In this document: in pieces, positions 10,586 to 22,319 of the stretch | Position numbering within the stretch: position 1 is the first letter of the stretch | Layout of the letters: every line of letters starts with the position of its first letter | Assembly (NCBI GenBank): GCA_015680685.1 | Contig: MNCI01012642.1 | Coordinates: forward strand, 370,054 to 434,053 | DNA from: Gnetum montanum | Taxonomy: Eukaryota > Streptophyta > Gnetopsida > Gnetales > Gnetaceae | Direction of reading: 5' to 3' | DNA: 64,000 nt | Notes under the pieces: generated by a model | The model's input: only the letters and a program-made list of their open reading frames with translations | Told to the model about the DNA's origin: nothing | Databases searched by the model: none | Position numbers and translations under genes: made by a program

Positions 10586-12100
10586 GGTTGTAAGATCTCA
10601 ATTATGGTTGTAAATAGATTGGGCATTGAAACATCTCCCAAAAACAAAATAAGATTTTAAGATGCATAAAGAAGATAAATCCTAAATCTATTGCTACCAA
10701 AAAATTAGTGTTTTAGGTGCCTATATCCCTAATCTTTGTTACATTTTATGGAATTACACATGCATCTCATCATTTTATTCAAAAAATTACACATAAAAAT
10801 ATATGAGCCACATCAGTACTCTCTTAAATATTTTTAAAATAAAAAAAAAAAGCAACAAATCCATATTGGTTGAGCAATAGCTTAATAAAATTATGAAATA
10901 CTAACTATTATCAATACATACTTTGACATGTACTATTAGAAAAGTCTTCAAATGCTATTGACTTGTAACAAAAAAAAGTTAAACACTCACGCATCATCTA
11001 ATTTTTAGCCACAAAAAGTTTAAACACTAGTTTTCAAAACTACAATGTCCCCAATATCATTAGGAACCACAAAGTCCTTACAGATAGTAATTAAGTACAA
11101 CTAACCAAAACTCTTCTAAAAGATAAGATATTTATCATTTTAAGAATTACATGAGTGAAAAAATAAAAATCTAATAGGAACAAAAAGAATTAAGAAAGAA
11201 AAGCATCAATGAACGTTTACGTTTTACCAACCTAGCATAGTATCATTGAAGATAAATACATATTTTTTAGTAAAAAAATTAATATTTGATAAATTTTTCC
11301 CAGAAAGTCATAACCATGGACTTTAGGTGAAGAAGATTTTAATTTATTTTCCCAATGCATTCTTAATAGCTTTATCAAACTATGATACAATTTCACTTTA
11401 AGTGAAAACCTAAATTTTTGTGATATGTATTAACACAATGAAGCATGATAGGAAAAAAATTATAAAGATGTGTCCTACGTATAAGTTATAACTTGTTAAA
11501 GTCATTCCAAGGCATAGTTGGATGTTAGACAAAACTTGATCGATGAAATAAGTATAAAATGATGACTTATTAGGTATTCATTTTAATGAGCATATTTTGA
11601 CATTGATAATATAATATCTAGAGTTGATTGTTGCAAATTTAAAGCTAGCACCTGCTAAGAAGAGTATCATTTCATTTATGATACTATTACATATTACATC
11701 TTTACGACTTGTCTCATAGTAGAATAACTTACTCATGTATTAAAATGCTTACATTAATAGTAATAAGAAAATAACATAATCAAATAACTATATCTAAAAA
11801 GTAATTTTTTATTCATTGAGATAAGTGCTATATAAAATGTATCAATTTATCTCATCTTATAAATCTTATTACCATTATAAGAACATGAATAATCATGTCA
11901 ATCTTAGAAATGCTTTGTTAAAATTTTTCTAAATATACCCATGCTTTACATAAGCTACAGTTACAACAAACATGTTGAAACACTTCCTGTTTTGTTAACA
12001 CCCTTAACATCAAGAAGTTACAATCGCATGAGATGCTAGAAGAATGTACTTTAGAAACAACATATCAAATTTCTAGGGGTTTCTTATTTTGGCTTTCTAC
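10586..12100. other. AT-rich flank of E1, nothing recognised
   Basis: No conserved frame, terminal repeat or RNA signature seen. E1's right flank starts with GGTTG, which would be one half of its target duplication. Confidence 0.5.
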
Positions 12101-12149
12101 AAAATATTCATCCTCTCTTTGTAAGTTCTGAACATAATCATCATCAACT

Positions 12150-13260
12150 ATACATAATGCTCTTTTCTAACTTGTTTGGTTTAACTATTTAACTTTCATA
12201 TTCACTCTAAAGCTAGCATGTTTAAAGTCTACATTCATTCTAGTAATATAGTTATACCTTAGATAGAGATCAAATGAGCCAATCAATATTCTTTAAACTT
12301 TAATTTTTCACATCTCTTAAAACCTTTTCTTTTAAAAATATATGATGACTCCATTGCATTGTTGGCATGTTGACGTGCTGAGGAACGATTCAAAATACTT
12401 TTACCCATATACTTGTAAAGCAACTTATATTAGTTAAATAATTTTGATATGTCAAAAACAAAAGTAAATTTCAAATATAATAAAAAATTCAAATAATTAT
12501 AAATACAACTTTAAAAAGCTTTTACTTTTAAACCATTGATTTTTCATATATGTAATAAATTCTTTTTTATCATGGAATTTATTGAAAACATTTTCCAATT
12601 CCAATAACACATGCTCATTATTTTTATTGTCATTCATTAAACTTAACGAATCTTTGAACTTTGAAGTAAGGTTAATTCTTTATGCACAAGATGCATGCCA
12701 AGAACATATAAAAACATGACAACTAAATATAAAATCATTGACATAAATCAGTCATAATTTAAAATTGATTAATATTTTCAATAATTAAAGATATTAAATA
12801 TGAACTCATGCATGACTACATTGATTTCAACTTTGAATCATCAAGCATGACAACATTTAATATCCAACTAGCATTTGTAGTCTTACATTTGACATTTAAC
12901 TTATTCAACCACTATTTTATATCTACTTTAATGCATCTTGATGAAATAACTCATGGAACATGAACACCATTATAATGGGAATCAAAATCCATAACTGTAT
13001 ACAAGTGAAATTGATAAAAAGGAACCATTAGTAAAAGAACTTAATTTTATATAAAAAATAAATCATCATATTCAATTAAAAAAATGTTAAAGAGTTGAAG
13101 TCAACTTACCCCATATTTATTTGTGTTAAATGTAAAATCCATTGCCAAAATACTATTATGTGACAAGTTAATCATCTTTTTTAACATCCATGGTTATTGA
13201 AGACCAATAATTAAATGGATATTTTTATCTTTCTATTCTTCTTGGTAAATAAAAAAAATG
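12150..13260 (-). pseudogene. MULE/SWIM-type transposase-like gene (decayed)
   Basis: Minus-strand reading, mostly in one frame per exon. NIHLIIGLQ-PWMLKKMI and HNSILAMDFTFNTNKYG (13,230-13,115) match the plant SWIM-type pattern FILGIQTEWQLQQMIRFGH and D-TF-TNK. DSHYNGVHVP-VISSR, WLNKLNV and SWILNVVMLDD (12,990-12,820) match the GIPVAWVI, WL-L and P-FLVDD blocks with the second catalytic Asp. QHANNAMESSYIF and NIDWLI-SLSKV (12,400-12,250) match TNAAIESYH and VDWLIHTLT. This family derives from Mutator-like transposases. GTAAGT (13,104-13,109) and a pyrimidine-rich TATACAG (12,995-13,001) could bound a 115-bp intron. Several stops: dead. Confidence 0.65.
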
Positions 13261-13299
13261 TAGATAGATTTCATACCATAAATGAGTATTAATTTTATC

Positions 13300-14120
13300 A
13301 TTTTCATGCTTTTTATAATTAGGCAAATTTTTCTTGTAAATAATTTATATATCATTTTGTAGAAGAAGCATATCTCTTTCTCTTGAATACTGAAACAATG
13401 ATATTTTTCAAAGAGATCACAAGTAAATAATTTACATTGATAATTTATTTTTCATCCAACTCTTTTATAAACTCTACCTTCCTTCAACAAGATATTTATT
13501 GTCTTTTCAAGTCCAAATTGATAGTGATACCTATACCTATATCTTTTAAAAGTTCTGAGTTGTATACAAAAAATCAACATATGCCTCAAAAAGTAAGTAC
13601 TATAATAGTAATTGCTTACTCAATCCAACTAACATAATGATTAACTTTGAAAATCTATTTATCATTCCAAGACTATTGATTTTGTTTCTTAGACTAGAAC
13701 TTTGTTGAGAAAAATGCATTTTTTTGTTCTCCATTTATAAAAATATTTATTCAATTCCTATATATCCAATCAAATGCATCATCATACTAATATGACTATT
13801 GAAGATCATTCTTTTCAAATAAGCCTAATGGAGAATTTTGAATTAATAAATACAAGTCAAATTAATAAATTTTATATATTAATTTAAATCCATAATAAAA
13901 TAAATCAATTTTCATAATAACTAAATACATATTAATTAAAACTTAATAGTTACATAATTAGTTAAAAATAAAAAGTTTAAAAATTTAATTACATTATTTA
14001 ATAGGTCTTATGTGTCTTATGCTCTTTCAAATGATTTTTGTTATTGATATTGAATTGAATATTCCATGTTCTTCATGTGCTTTAGTCTTCTATATATAGT
14101 AGCAAGATCAAGTTGTTTTA
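13300..14120. other. AT-rich stretch, nothing recognised
   Basis: Upstream side of the transposase-like pseudogene. Possibly the eroded N-terminal part of that gene or the rest of a DNA transposon, but no motif or terminal inverted repeat was found. Confidence 0.4.
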
Positions 14121-15010
14121 CAGTGTATGCTAAATTTCAAAATCATAGATTTTGAAGTAATAATAAGGTCATTGTTTCTCAAGTCATAAGAATTGAGTTT
14201 GAGCTTGGACAAAGCCACTTGAAAGAAGTTATACATTTACTCATCCACTACCCTCCTAGGATCCTTCCTTGGCAAAATGAGCATTAAGCCTTTCGATGAT
14301 GATCCCTTTTATAGATTATGAATTTAAATTACTTTGGATTAGTAATGATTATTATTGTTTTCATTAACAGTTAGTGGATAATTATGGAAGTAAAAATGAT
14401 GACTAGAACATTTTAAATAACATTTTATGATTATGAATTTAAGTTACATTGGATTAGTAATGATTATTTTCAATGTCATCAATAGTTAATGTATAATGAT
14501 GGAAGTAAAAACAATGTTAGAACATTTTAAATAAAAATAATTAATCAAACTAAGGAAAGTTCAATTTTTATGTAAGGGGATGGAAATAACAGTAAATAGC
14601 ATAAATATTGTTATTATTATAATAACATTAAGATTGAGAATAATAGTAAATTATAACAATAAATTATTGGAATGTAAAAAAAAGGAATAAATTTTAGCAT
14701 ACTACTCTCTAGTGTATGCTAAATTTCAAAATGATTGATTATGAAGTGCATTTAAGTCACTTTGGATAAGTAATCATTTTTATTGATATCCTTAACAATT
14801 CATGTATAATGATGAAAGTAAAAATGAGAATTAGAGCATTTTGGATAACAATAATTAATCAAATTAAGAAACTTGTAATTGTTATGCAAGGGAATGTAAA
14901 GAGCATAAATATTGTTACTACTATAATAACATTAAATTTGGGAATAACAATAAATTATCATAATAAATTTTTGGAATGTAAAAAAGGAAATGATAAAAAT
15001 TCATTGTAAT
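14121..15010. repeat. Diverged ~302-bp tandem duplication
   Basis: Landmarks recur at a spacing near 302 bp: 'aacattttaaata' and 'aattaatcaaa' (14,521/14,836), 'gcataaatattgttattatt' (14,598/14,900), 'ttggaatgtaaaaaa' (14,669/14,972). A partial extra copy (14,314-14,415) and the phrase 'gtatgctaaatttcaaaat' (14,124/14,714) show further duplication. The retroposed insert at 15,026 sits at the end of the last copy. Confidence 0.6.
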
Positions 15011-15025
15011 AACATCAAACTTGGG
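15011..15025. repeat. Target site duplication, left copy
   Basis: AACATCAAACTTGGG, identical to 15,731-15,745 across the retroposed insert; 15 of 15 bases match, typical of LINE-machinery insertion. Confidence 0.85.
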
Positions 15026-15730
15026 GAGAGCTCCTGGGGGGAGCTCAGACGACACATCAGACGCACGTCTGCAAGATTCCACCCTGATGCGGGGGACTCG
15101 TCGACCGATCGGAGAAGGAGAGAGGCCACTATGCAGGGCATCCAGCAGGCCGCAAACTTCATGGACACCGAGGAGCATCACGCCACTCTGGACCTGCTTC
15201 ATGAGCTGGAACGACCTCGGTGTGCCTGTCACCTTNNNNNNNNNNNNNNNNNNNNNNNNNNNNNNNNNNNNNNNNNNNNNNNNNNNNNNNNNNNNNNNNN
15301 NNNNNNNNNNNNNNNNNNNNNNNNNNNNNNNNNNNNNNNNNNNNNNNNNNNNNNNNNNNNNNNNNNNNNNNNNNNNNNNNNNNNNNNNNNNNNNNNNNNN
15401 NNNNNNNNNNNNNNNNNNNNNNNNNNNNNNNNNNNNNNNNNNNNNNNNNNNNNNNNNNNNNNNNNNNNNNNNNNNNNNNNNNNNNNNNNNNNNNNNNNNN
15501 NNNNNNNNNNNNNNNNNNNNNNNNNNNNNNNNNNNNNNNNNNNNNNNNNNNNNNNNNNNNNNNNNNNNNNNNNNNNNNNNNNNNNNNNNNNNNNNNNNNN
15601 NNNNNNNNNNNNNNNNNNNNNNNNNNNNNNNNNNNNNNNNNNNNNNNNNNNNNNNNNNCCCCCAATTGTACTTGTTTACTCGTGTACCATAACTTTTAGT
15701 AATACAAACCTGAACATTCTCTCAAAAAAA
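15026..15730 (+). mobile_element. Retroposed insert (LINE fragment or processed transcript)
   Basis: Bounded by a perfect 15-bp duplication and ending in 'ctctcaaaaaaa' just before the right copy, so it was copied from a plus-sense RNA with a poly(A) tail. The left 210 bases are GC-rich and full of intact CpG, unlike all surroundings. Frames there are open (for example ATMQGIQQAANFMDTEEHH and a second frame with TCFMSWNDLGVPVT), but I recognise no family. The right end (15,659-15,730) looks like a 3' UTR. 423 unknown bases hide the middle. Confidence 0.7.
15236..15658. other. Assembly gap (423 N)
   Basis: Run of N inside the GC-rich retroposed insert. Frames drawn through it have no meaning. 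Confidence 1.
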
Positions 15731-15745
15731 AACATCAAACTTGGG
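15731..15745. repeat. Target site duplication, right copy
   Basis: Identical to 15,011-15,025. Confidence 0.85.
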
Positions 15746-16660
15746 TAAGATATTCTTGAATTAAAATTGAATGAAAAGCTAAATTTTGAGAGTGCTTACC
15801 CTTCCTTCCAAGATTTTTTATTTTGTTTCAAAATTATTTTGCAACTTTCCTTTTTATTTTGATGAAATATTGTAATAGTAGTAAATAAATTAGAGAAATG
15901 AGAGTAATAAATATAATTGAATTAGGATGAAAGTAATAAAATTGAGTTTTAATGATATCTCTAATGAAATAGGGATTCATGTGTAAAATTCCTAATATAC
16001 ACACATATTTCCTTTAAAGAAATAAAAATAAAATGATGATGATGTAACCTTATAAATAGAGACATTGCTAGAGTGGATCCTAGAAGATGTAGTTATGTCT
16101 CCTAAAATTAACCATGGAAAATAATTAATGAAGAGAAAATAAAGAGGAGCCAACATCCAATGATAATTACAACTTTAGATATTTGTAGTTATATATGGTT
16201 TTTGAAATGAAGTAGAAATTTGTCAAAATTAGGTTACTAGAAATTTGTTGGAATAAGGCTAGTTGAGATCTATCAAAAAGAAATGCAAAACCTTGATGAT
16301 GTTAGTGTAATTATATGAAAAAGTAGTTAGAAAAATGGTTGAGCTATAGAGGTTGGCTAAGCTGTAGAAGTGGGCTAAGTTTGAGAGGTTTGTTTCTTCC
16401 AACACAAGCAAATACTCATTGAGTTACAAAGGTTTGCTTATTTGAATGCACTTAAGTCTCCAATGAAATTTTAAATTTTTATGTGAGGCACTTTTACAAT
16501 TTCAATGACTTTTTCCAAATTTTATTAGTGGGATGAAAGATGATGACATGGTGGACATATAGAATATATTTCATGGTGGTTGAAGATAGAGAAGTAATAG
16601 GACAAAAAGTTGAATCATTCATATTATTTTACTTTCTAATGTAGTTAAGAAATTCTATAT
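15746..16660. other. AT-rich stretch, nothing recognised
   Basis: No frame or repeat signature convinces. Confidence 0.4.
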
Positions 16661-16664
16661 CCTC

Positions 16665-16905
16665 TTCTGATAGCCTATATGTCTTTAAGGGTACTTATAG
16701 TTATTAACTTGGTAACCCAAGATTATAGGTTCAATTCTAGTGGGCAACACCAAATCATATATTTTAAAAGAATTGATACTCCAACATACCATTATTATGT
16801 TTAGTGAAAGTATTTTGAAACTTCATGTTGATTGTTGGCTTTGTGTCCTAAAGGTATATATAGTCATCTAGTTTCAATTTCGACAACCCTTTCTTTGTTC
16901 CATCC
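16665..16905 (+). repeat. Possible tRNA-derived SINE remnant
   Basis: A box-B-like GGTTCAATTCT at 16,719-16,729 is followed by 'agtgggcaacacc', matching the SINE at 52,177 ('ggttcaattctactaggtaacac'). Both end in a related 'tagtttc...cgaacaccct' tail (here 'tagtttcaatttcgacaaccct'). The box A region is weak and no target duplication was found. Confidence 0.45.
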
Positions 16906-16947
16906 TTTCCTTTTCCCCTTTTCCCCTTTTCCCCTTTTCCTTTCCAT
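16905..16947. repeat. CCCCTTTT microsatellite
   Basis: About four tandem CCCCTTTT units with ragged edges, next to the SINE-like tail. Confidence 0.8.
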
Positions 16948-16949
16948 TC

Positions 16950-18250
16950 CCCACCCTACTCTACAACCATCTAGGTTAATATAGAGAGATTTTAAAAAAT
17001 AAACTCACTAATAATAACTTAGTTGTAATTCCACTAAGATAAATGGCTCAATATATAGAGTTGAAGTATCATTTTGCACCCATCCATTAGCCAGGAAGAA
17101 TTAAACATGCATCTTGAGTAGCAGTGGATATATAGGATGAAAAATTATTAGACATTAAAATGACAATAATGTATCATGGAAATATATCAAACCTTGGGAA
17201 ACACTAATCCATAAAAGTATTAAAACAATTGTATTGACATTAAATTCAAAAATTGGTTAAAATTGGGAATTCCACACATACTTCATACATGCTTGATACA
17301 ATCCCAAAGAATTCAATGTTTAAGAACCATATAAATCATTTTTCCATACAAACTTACTTTGTAAATTACCTTTAGTTCTTGAGTAGAAATTACCTAATCC
17401 AAAATATGTCAACTTTGAAAACCTATTCTGGAACAATTAAATAATGTTGTACTCATTTAACCCATGAAGCTTAAAATTTTAAGAGGATTTTTTGCATGGT
17501 AGAACATAAGATGATTGATAATAATATTTGATCTCTTATGCATCATGCTTTTTTGGAGGAATTATAATCCAAGTAATATTCAATTTGGGAAAATAATATA
17601 GATTCTCCATAACTTATAGATCATATCATAAATATCATTTTTAATCACATTCCAAGTAATTTATGTTTTTATAATAAATATATAATGAAATAGTTGACAA
17701 AATAATCTATATTCAAGAAAATATTGAAATTAATATATATGGACTATTAAAGTATATTAAAGAAAATGATTCATCTTTAAACTTTAAGGACTAAAATCAA
17801 ACTACTGAAAAATGTATTAAATTGCAAAGCAGACCATTCTTTGCATAATTGCATATTCAAAAAACACAAATTTTTCTCTTAGAAATTGCACACACACAAA
17901 AACCTTAATGCTTAAGGGAATAGAACGCAAGCTAAAAATAACAAAAATAAATTTTGTAGAATATCATAGTTCATGTATTTTATTCAATATGACCAATAAA
18001 ATAATAGGTGCTCATGGAATATATTGTAGAATAAATGACTATTATAATTTTGAAATGTATAAAAGTGTAAATATTAGGTTGCGATTTAGTTACTAATAAT
18101 CCCACATAGATGATGGAAGTCATCTCAAAAGATAATAAAACCAAATGATAGGATCTAGAAGAATTAAAATGAGAAATGAGTATTTCTAAAAAGTATTATT
18201 TCAAATTTTATTTTTTAGTAATAAAGAATCATTTGAATATTATTTCATGC
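16950..18250. other. AT-rich stretch, nothing recognised
   Basis: Only short AT-rich frames. Confidence 0.4.
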
Positions 18251-18259
18251 ATGTTGTGA

Positions 18260-18870
18260 AAATTTCATTTTATTTTATGCATTTAGAATTTATTTTCTTT
18301 TACTTGAAAATAAGAAAATTACATGTGCATTTTATTTCATGTATTCAAATCTAGTTTTCTTTTTCTTGAAATTAAGGAAATCCAACATGAATTTCATTTC
18401 ATGCAATTGGAATCTTTTTTTTTTAATGCAATTTTTTGTGACAATTACATTTCATTTCATGCATTTAGACTTAGTTTTCTTTCTTCAAAACTTGATTTAC
18501 TTTTTTTAAAGAAAAAAGAAAAAGAAAATCCTCCATGCTTGAGCTATACTATTTTAGACTTATGTAGAGGTTGGAATTTCATGCATTTGAACTCAGTTTT
18601 CTCTTTTTTAAAAATAAGAAAATTTTATATGCTTTAGTTATAGTTAGAAAGCAATTGGGTAAATACAAATATTATTTTATACATTTTGTGATAATTTTTA
18701 ATTACTCCTAGCTCTTCCAATGTTATTTTGGCCTTTTGTAAAGGTTGCACTTAGTTTTCTTTTTCTTGATAATAAAAATATCCTATGTGCTTAATATTTT
18801 TTTGGAAAAATATAAAGGTTGGACTTTATTTCCTTGTTCTTAGAAATAAGAAAATCCTGTGTGCTTTAGA
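18260..18870. repeat. Diverged repeat built on a 'ttagttttctttttcttga' phrase
   Basis: Six imperfect copies of a phrase like 'catttagacttagttttctt' followed by 'cttgaaaataagaaaa' near 18,281, 18,341, 18,459, 18,581, 18,742 and 18,817. Spacing is irregular (about 60-160 bp), so it is an eroded tandem array. Several copies are preceded by 'atttcatgcat'. Confidence 0.6.
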
Positions 18871-19089
18871 TATAGTTGGAAACCCCAAACTAAAGAAAAA
18901 TATGGCTAGGTAATACCCAATTTTACAATTTTGTTTTACAACATGATGAAAATAATTTCCTTCTAATGCTTATTAAATAAAAAATATGTTGTTCATTTTG
19001 GAGGAATAATTCCAAATGGAGTAGGATATGACAATTAAGATAGTATAAATGAAAAACTTTATTTCACTAACAAAATGAAATGAAAATTA

Positions 19090-19507
19090 GATTTAACTAA
19101 GCTCTATTTAAATCATAGTCTCTCGAAAATGGGATTGCTCTATATTTATTGATAACAATTTTAAATCATGATTTATAGTAAGGTGGCTTCAACCCACTCT
19201 ATCTTGATGGCCTACTTAGACCTCATTTTGTTCATTTTTTTTTTGACATGAAAATCAAGGTAGCCTTTCCAAAACTCATAAACATCATTCTAGAAGGCTT
19301 TAAATCCTAGTCTTGTCTCTACTAAGTGGTAAAGTCACTCTTTAGCTCATGTTTATCCTTGACCCATATTCATTGGTAACAAATTCAGATCCTTGGGCTC
19401 ATGGTAACCCTTGGTCTACTTTCATTCTTACTAGCTTCAAATCCTAGTCTCTAGTAAGATGGTAGAGTCACCCTTTGTTCATGTGTCTTGGTGGCCTACC
19501 CATGTCT
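19090..19507. repeat. Repetitive left flank of E4
   Basis: Phrases such as 'aaatcctagtct', 'ggtagagtcac', 'catgtttatccttgaccca' and 'ggcctaccca' recur at about 100-150 bp. The right flank of E4 (52,465-52,700) has the same phrases, so E4 inserted into this repetitive tract. Confidence 0.55.
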
Positions 19508-19512
19508 CATTT

Positions 19513-21820
19513 TGTAATATCCCACTAACCATGCTTAGGCTAGAATTGTATTTACTTAGATAAAAAGTGAAATGTATGGGAAAAAATTATTGTTTAATAA
19601 AAATAGAATGGATGCCAAGAAAATTAAACAAACAAAGTAGTAAGTATCCATATTAATAAGCGATAGGAGTAAGAAAAATATAAAAAGATAAAATGTTATA
19701 AAGAATACAATGACAATAGCTCCATGCATATAAAACCTAATTTGTACATTCAGAAAATTAGGACAAAGCCCTATTTTCTAAGCCAAAAATTACATTAATG
19801 GATTCTAGAAGATTACAATGAAAATAAATATAAAAATTACCATGAAATTCATAATATTAAATAACATTAAAGAGGCATTGGGCTATATCATTAGTAAAAG
19901 TTAGTAACTCAAACTAAAAATAAACAATGCTACATAAATAAATTTTTGTAACCAACTTAGGCCTATATCCAAGATAGGAAAAATAAAAATATAATCCTAA
20001 TAGAAAATACATAGTGCAAAAACTCTAACTGAACATTATATCATAGAATTAATCAACTGAAAAACTAGAAACATAATAGCAAAATAAGAATGCTCTAAGA
20101 CTACATTCTAGTGATTAACTTCTTCATTAAATTCCTCCTCATCACAACTAATTAAATTACCTAAGAGGCATAAAAACACAAAGGGAATTAGTTTTAAGAC
20201 TAAGTAGGATGAATAACCTATAAAATAATCCCTTATGAATTTGGTTAGAGGCATTATATAGTTGGATAGTCATGCACAAAAGGTAGCTATAAACAAAGAG
20301 TTAGCAAAACGAAATACAAATATAGATCAAATAATAAATAATAATCCAAAAAATAATTAAAACTATAACTAAAAGTCCTCCACCATACATTAAAACCAAA
20401 AAAAAAATAGTACTTACATACTAAGACTAACTGCACAAGTACCCACCTCACTATTGACCAATGCTAACCAAAAAGTCATTGGAAAGATAAGTGATACTTA
20501 CCAACAAGTTTAATTGCATAAGTGTCTAGCTCACTACCAAGAAAGGCTTTCCACTTAGTCATCACAAAATATATTATCATTACTAGGCAAAACTAAATTT
20601 GGATCCAAATGGTCAAATATTTTATATATATATAATTACCTATGTGTTAGGGAGATGTAAATATTCACTCATGAAGCAAAAAAGGTTAAATGTTAAGAAT
20701 TGTATTATCAAATAAGGTTTTAAGATGTCAAACAAAAGGATTACACTAAAATGTATGTTCTAATGATTGTTTGAAAAATGTAGAAAATGTCAAACAAGAA
20801 TTCTATGCTCCTAGAGGGCATTCTAAGATACTAAAAATGCTAAAACACCATGGGTTGTTGTTTTTAGGTTTTCAAGTATTCTATGAAGCCCTAGATGTTG
20901 TATTTTTTGTTCTTTTCTTAATTTTCAATTACCTAGAGGCCAAGGATCACTTTATAAAAATTTATTATATTTTTACATAAATTCCAAAAATGACACCAGC
21001 ATTCATCATGGCCTACATTATGACTTCGTAATAGGATTATGATGGACTAGGAAGGAAACCTTGTGATCTACGTTAGAAAGATGAACAACTTTATGTTTTG
21101 CATCTTCAACTTTTGACATTATTTCTGGGATCAAAAATGTGAAAAATAGCTTGAAACCCTAATTTTATGACTAGAAAATTTAGTGAAACTAGAGTGAAAG
21201 TAAAAATTGATAAAACTAGGTTAAAGTATTAACTAACTTTCCATTCATGATAATCAATCTTAGAAATTAATCAAAATGAAAAAAATAATAATATATTTAG
21301 GTATGAAAATCAATCTTTTTGTCAAAAATTTTGAATAAATATGAATTGGCCAATACGTATGTGTGTAATGAAAAAAATACCAAAACCCATACAAAGTAGA
21401 GCAAAACATCAAATTACCCTACCTAAATGATAGGACTACATAAAGAAACCTTTTCATGGGTTTGATGTTCCAAATAGGCTCAAATCCTAGGCAAAGTTGT
21501 GAGTTAACAATGGTATTTAAGTAAAATATGAATCAAGATTTGAAACTATGTCTTACTAGAGTTCTTGATTAATAGGGTAGATCTAGATCTAGCTCCTCTT
21601 AAGTCCAATAGGATCTTTCTCTCTAGCTTTATCTTTTAGATTTTAGCTATGCAAATGGATGATCCCTCATGGAATGGTTGCAAGGCATTTATGCTTGCAA
21701 GGGTAAAACAAAGGATGGATCAAAAGATAATCTAATGGGAAAAGTGAAGATAAAAAATTATAATTCTAAAATTATTGTTACAATTCCACCATTACATGGA
21801 ATATTTATTAATTTAAATTA
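19513..21820 (-). repeat. E4 3' LTR, left segment
   Basis: Starts TGTAATATCCCACTAACC. Aligns by eye with the 5' LTR start (49,509) and on for 2.3 kb, for example 'ggatgccaaga', 'taaaatgttata' and 'gctatgcaaatggatgatcc' (21,649 against 51,579). Homology fades at about 21,800 and resumes at about 35,670; E5 lies between. Confidence 0.75.
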
Positions 21821-22018
21821 AAGTTCTTATAGAAAATTATTTGAGCACAAAATGGATTTACTATAGCTTTCTAAGAAAGTATGCTTATTAGGGTTTAAGC
21901 TAAAGTGAATAATTTGGTACTAATTATGGGCTGACTCTTTTTCAAGAACTGATTAATGAGATTATTTTAAAAGCTAAATATAAAGTTTTTAGAAATCTAG
22001 ATTAGAATATAGCTTCAA

Positions 22019-22045
22019 ATATATATATATATATATATATATATA
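22019..22045. repeat. (AT)n microsatellite
   Basis: About 13 AT units near the left end of E5. Confidence 0.9.
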
Positions 22046-22319
22046 AGCTAATTAAATTATGACTCGATGGATACAAATGCACAATAGTAAAAGTCATGAG
22101 TAAAACTAAAGCTCATAATGGTAATCGTTTAGAGAATTTCTTGATAATTCATAGTAATTTTAAGAAAGGAAGCTTATTTAAGTTAAACATAGGTCTCAAG
22201 ATTGAGTCATGATCATAAATCTTCTCATGGAATATTAGATCTAATAAATTTGAATAGATAACGAAGCTTATAGATCTTTAATCTAGCTAAGAATAGAGCT
22301 GACTTAAGAGCCCTACACA

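Noticed and set aside
14990-15748. Long plus- and minus-strand frames across 15,236-15,658
   Set aside because: They are open only because the gap is translated as unknown residues.
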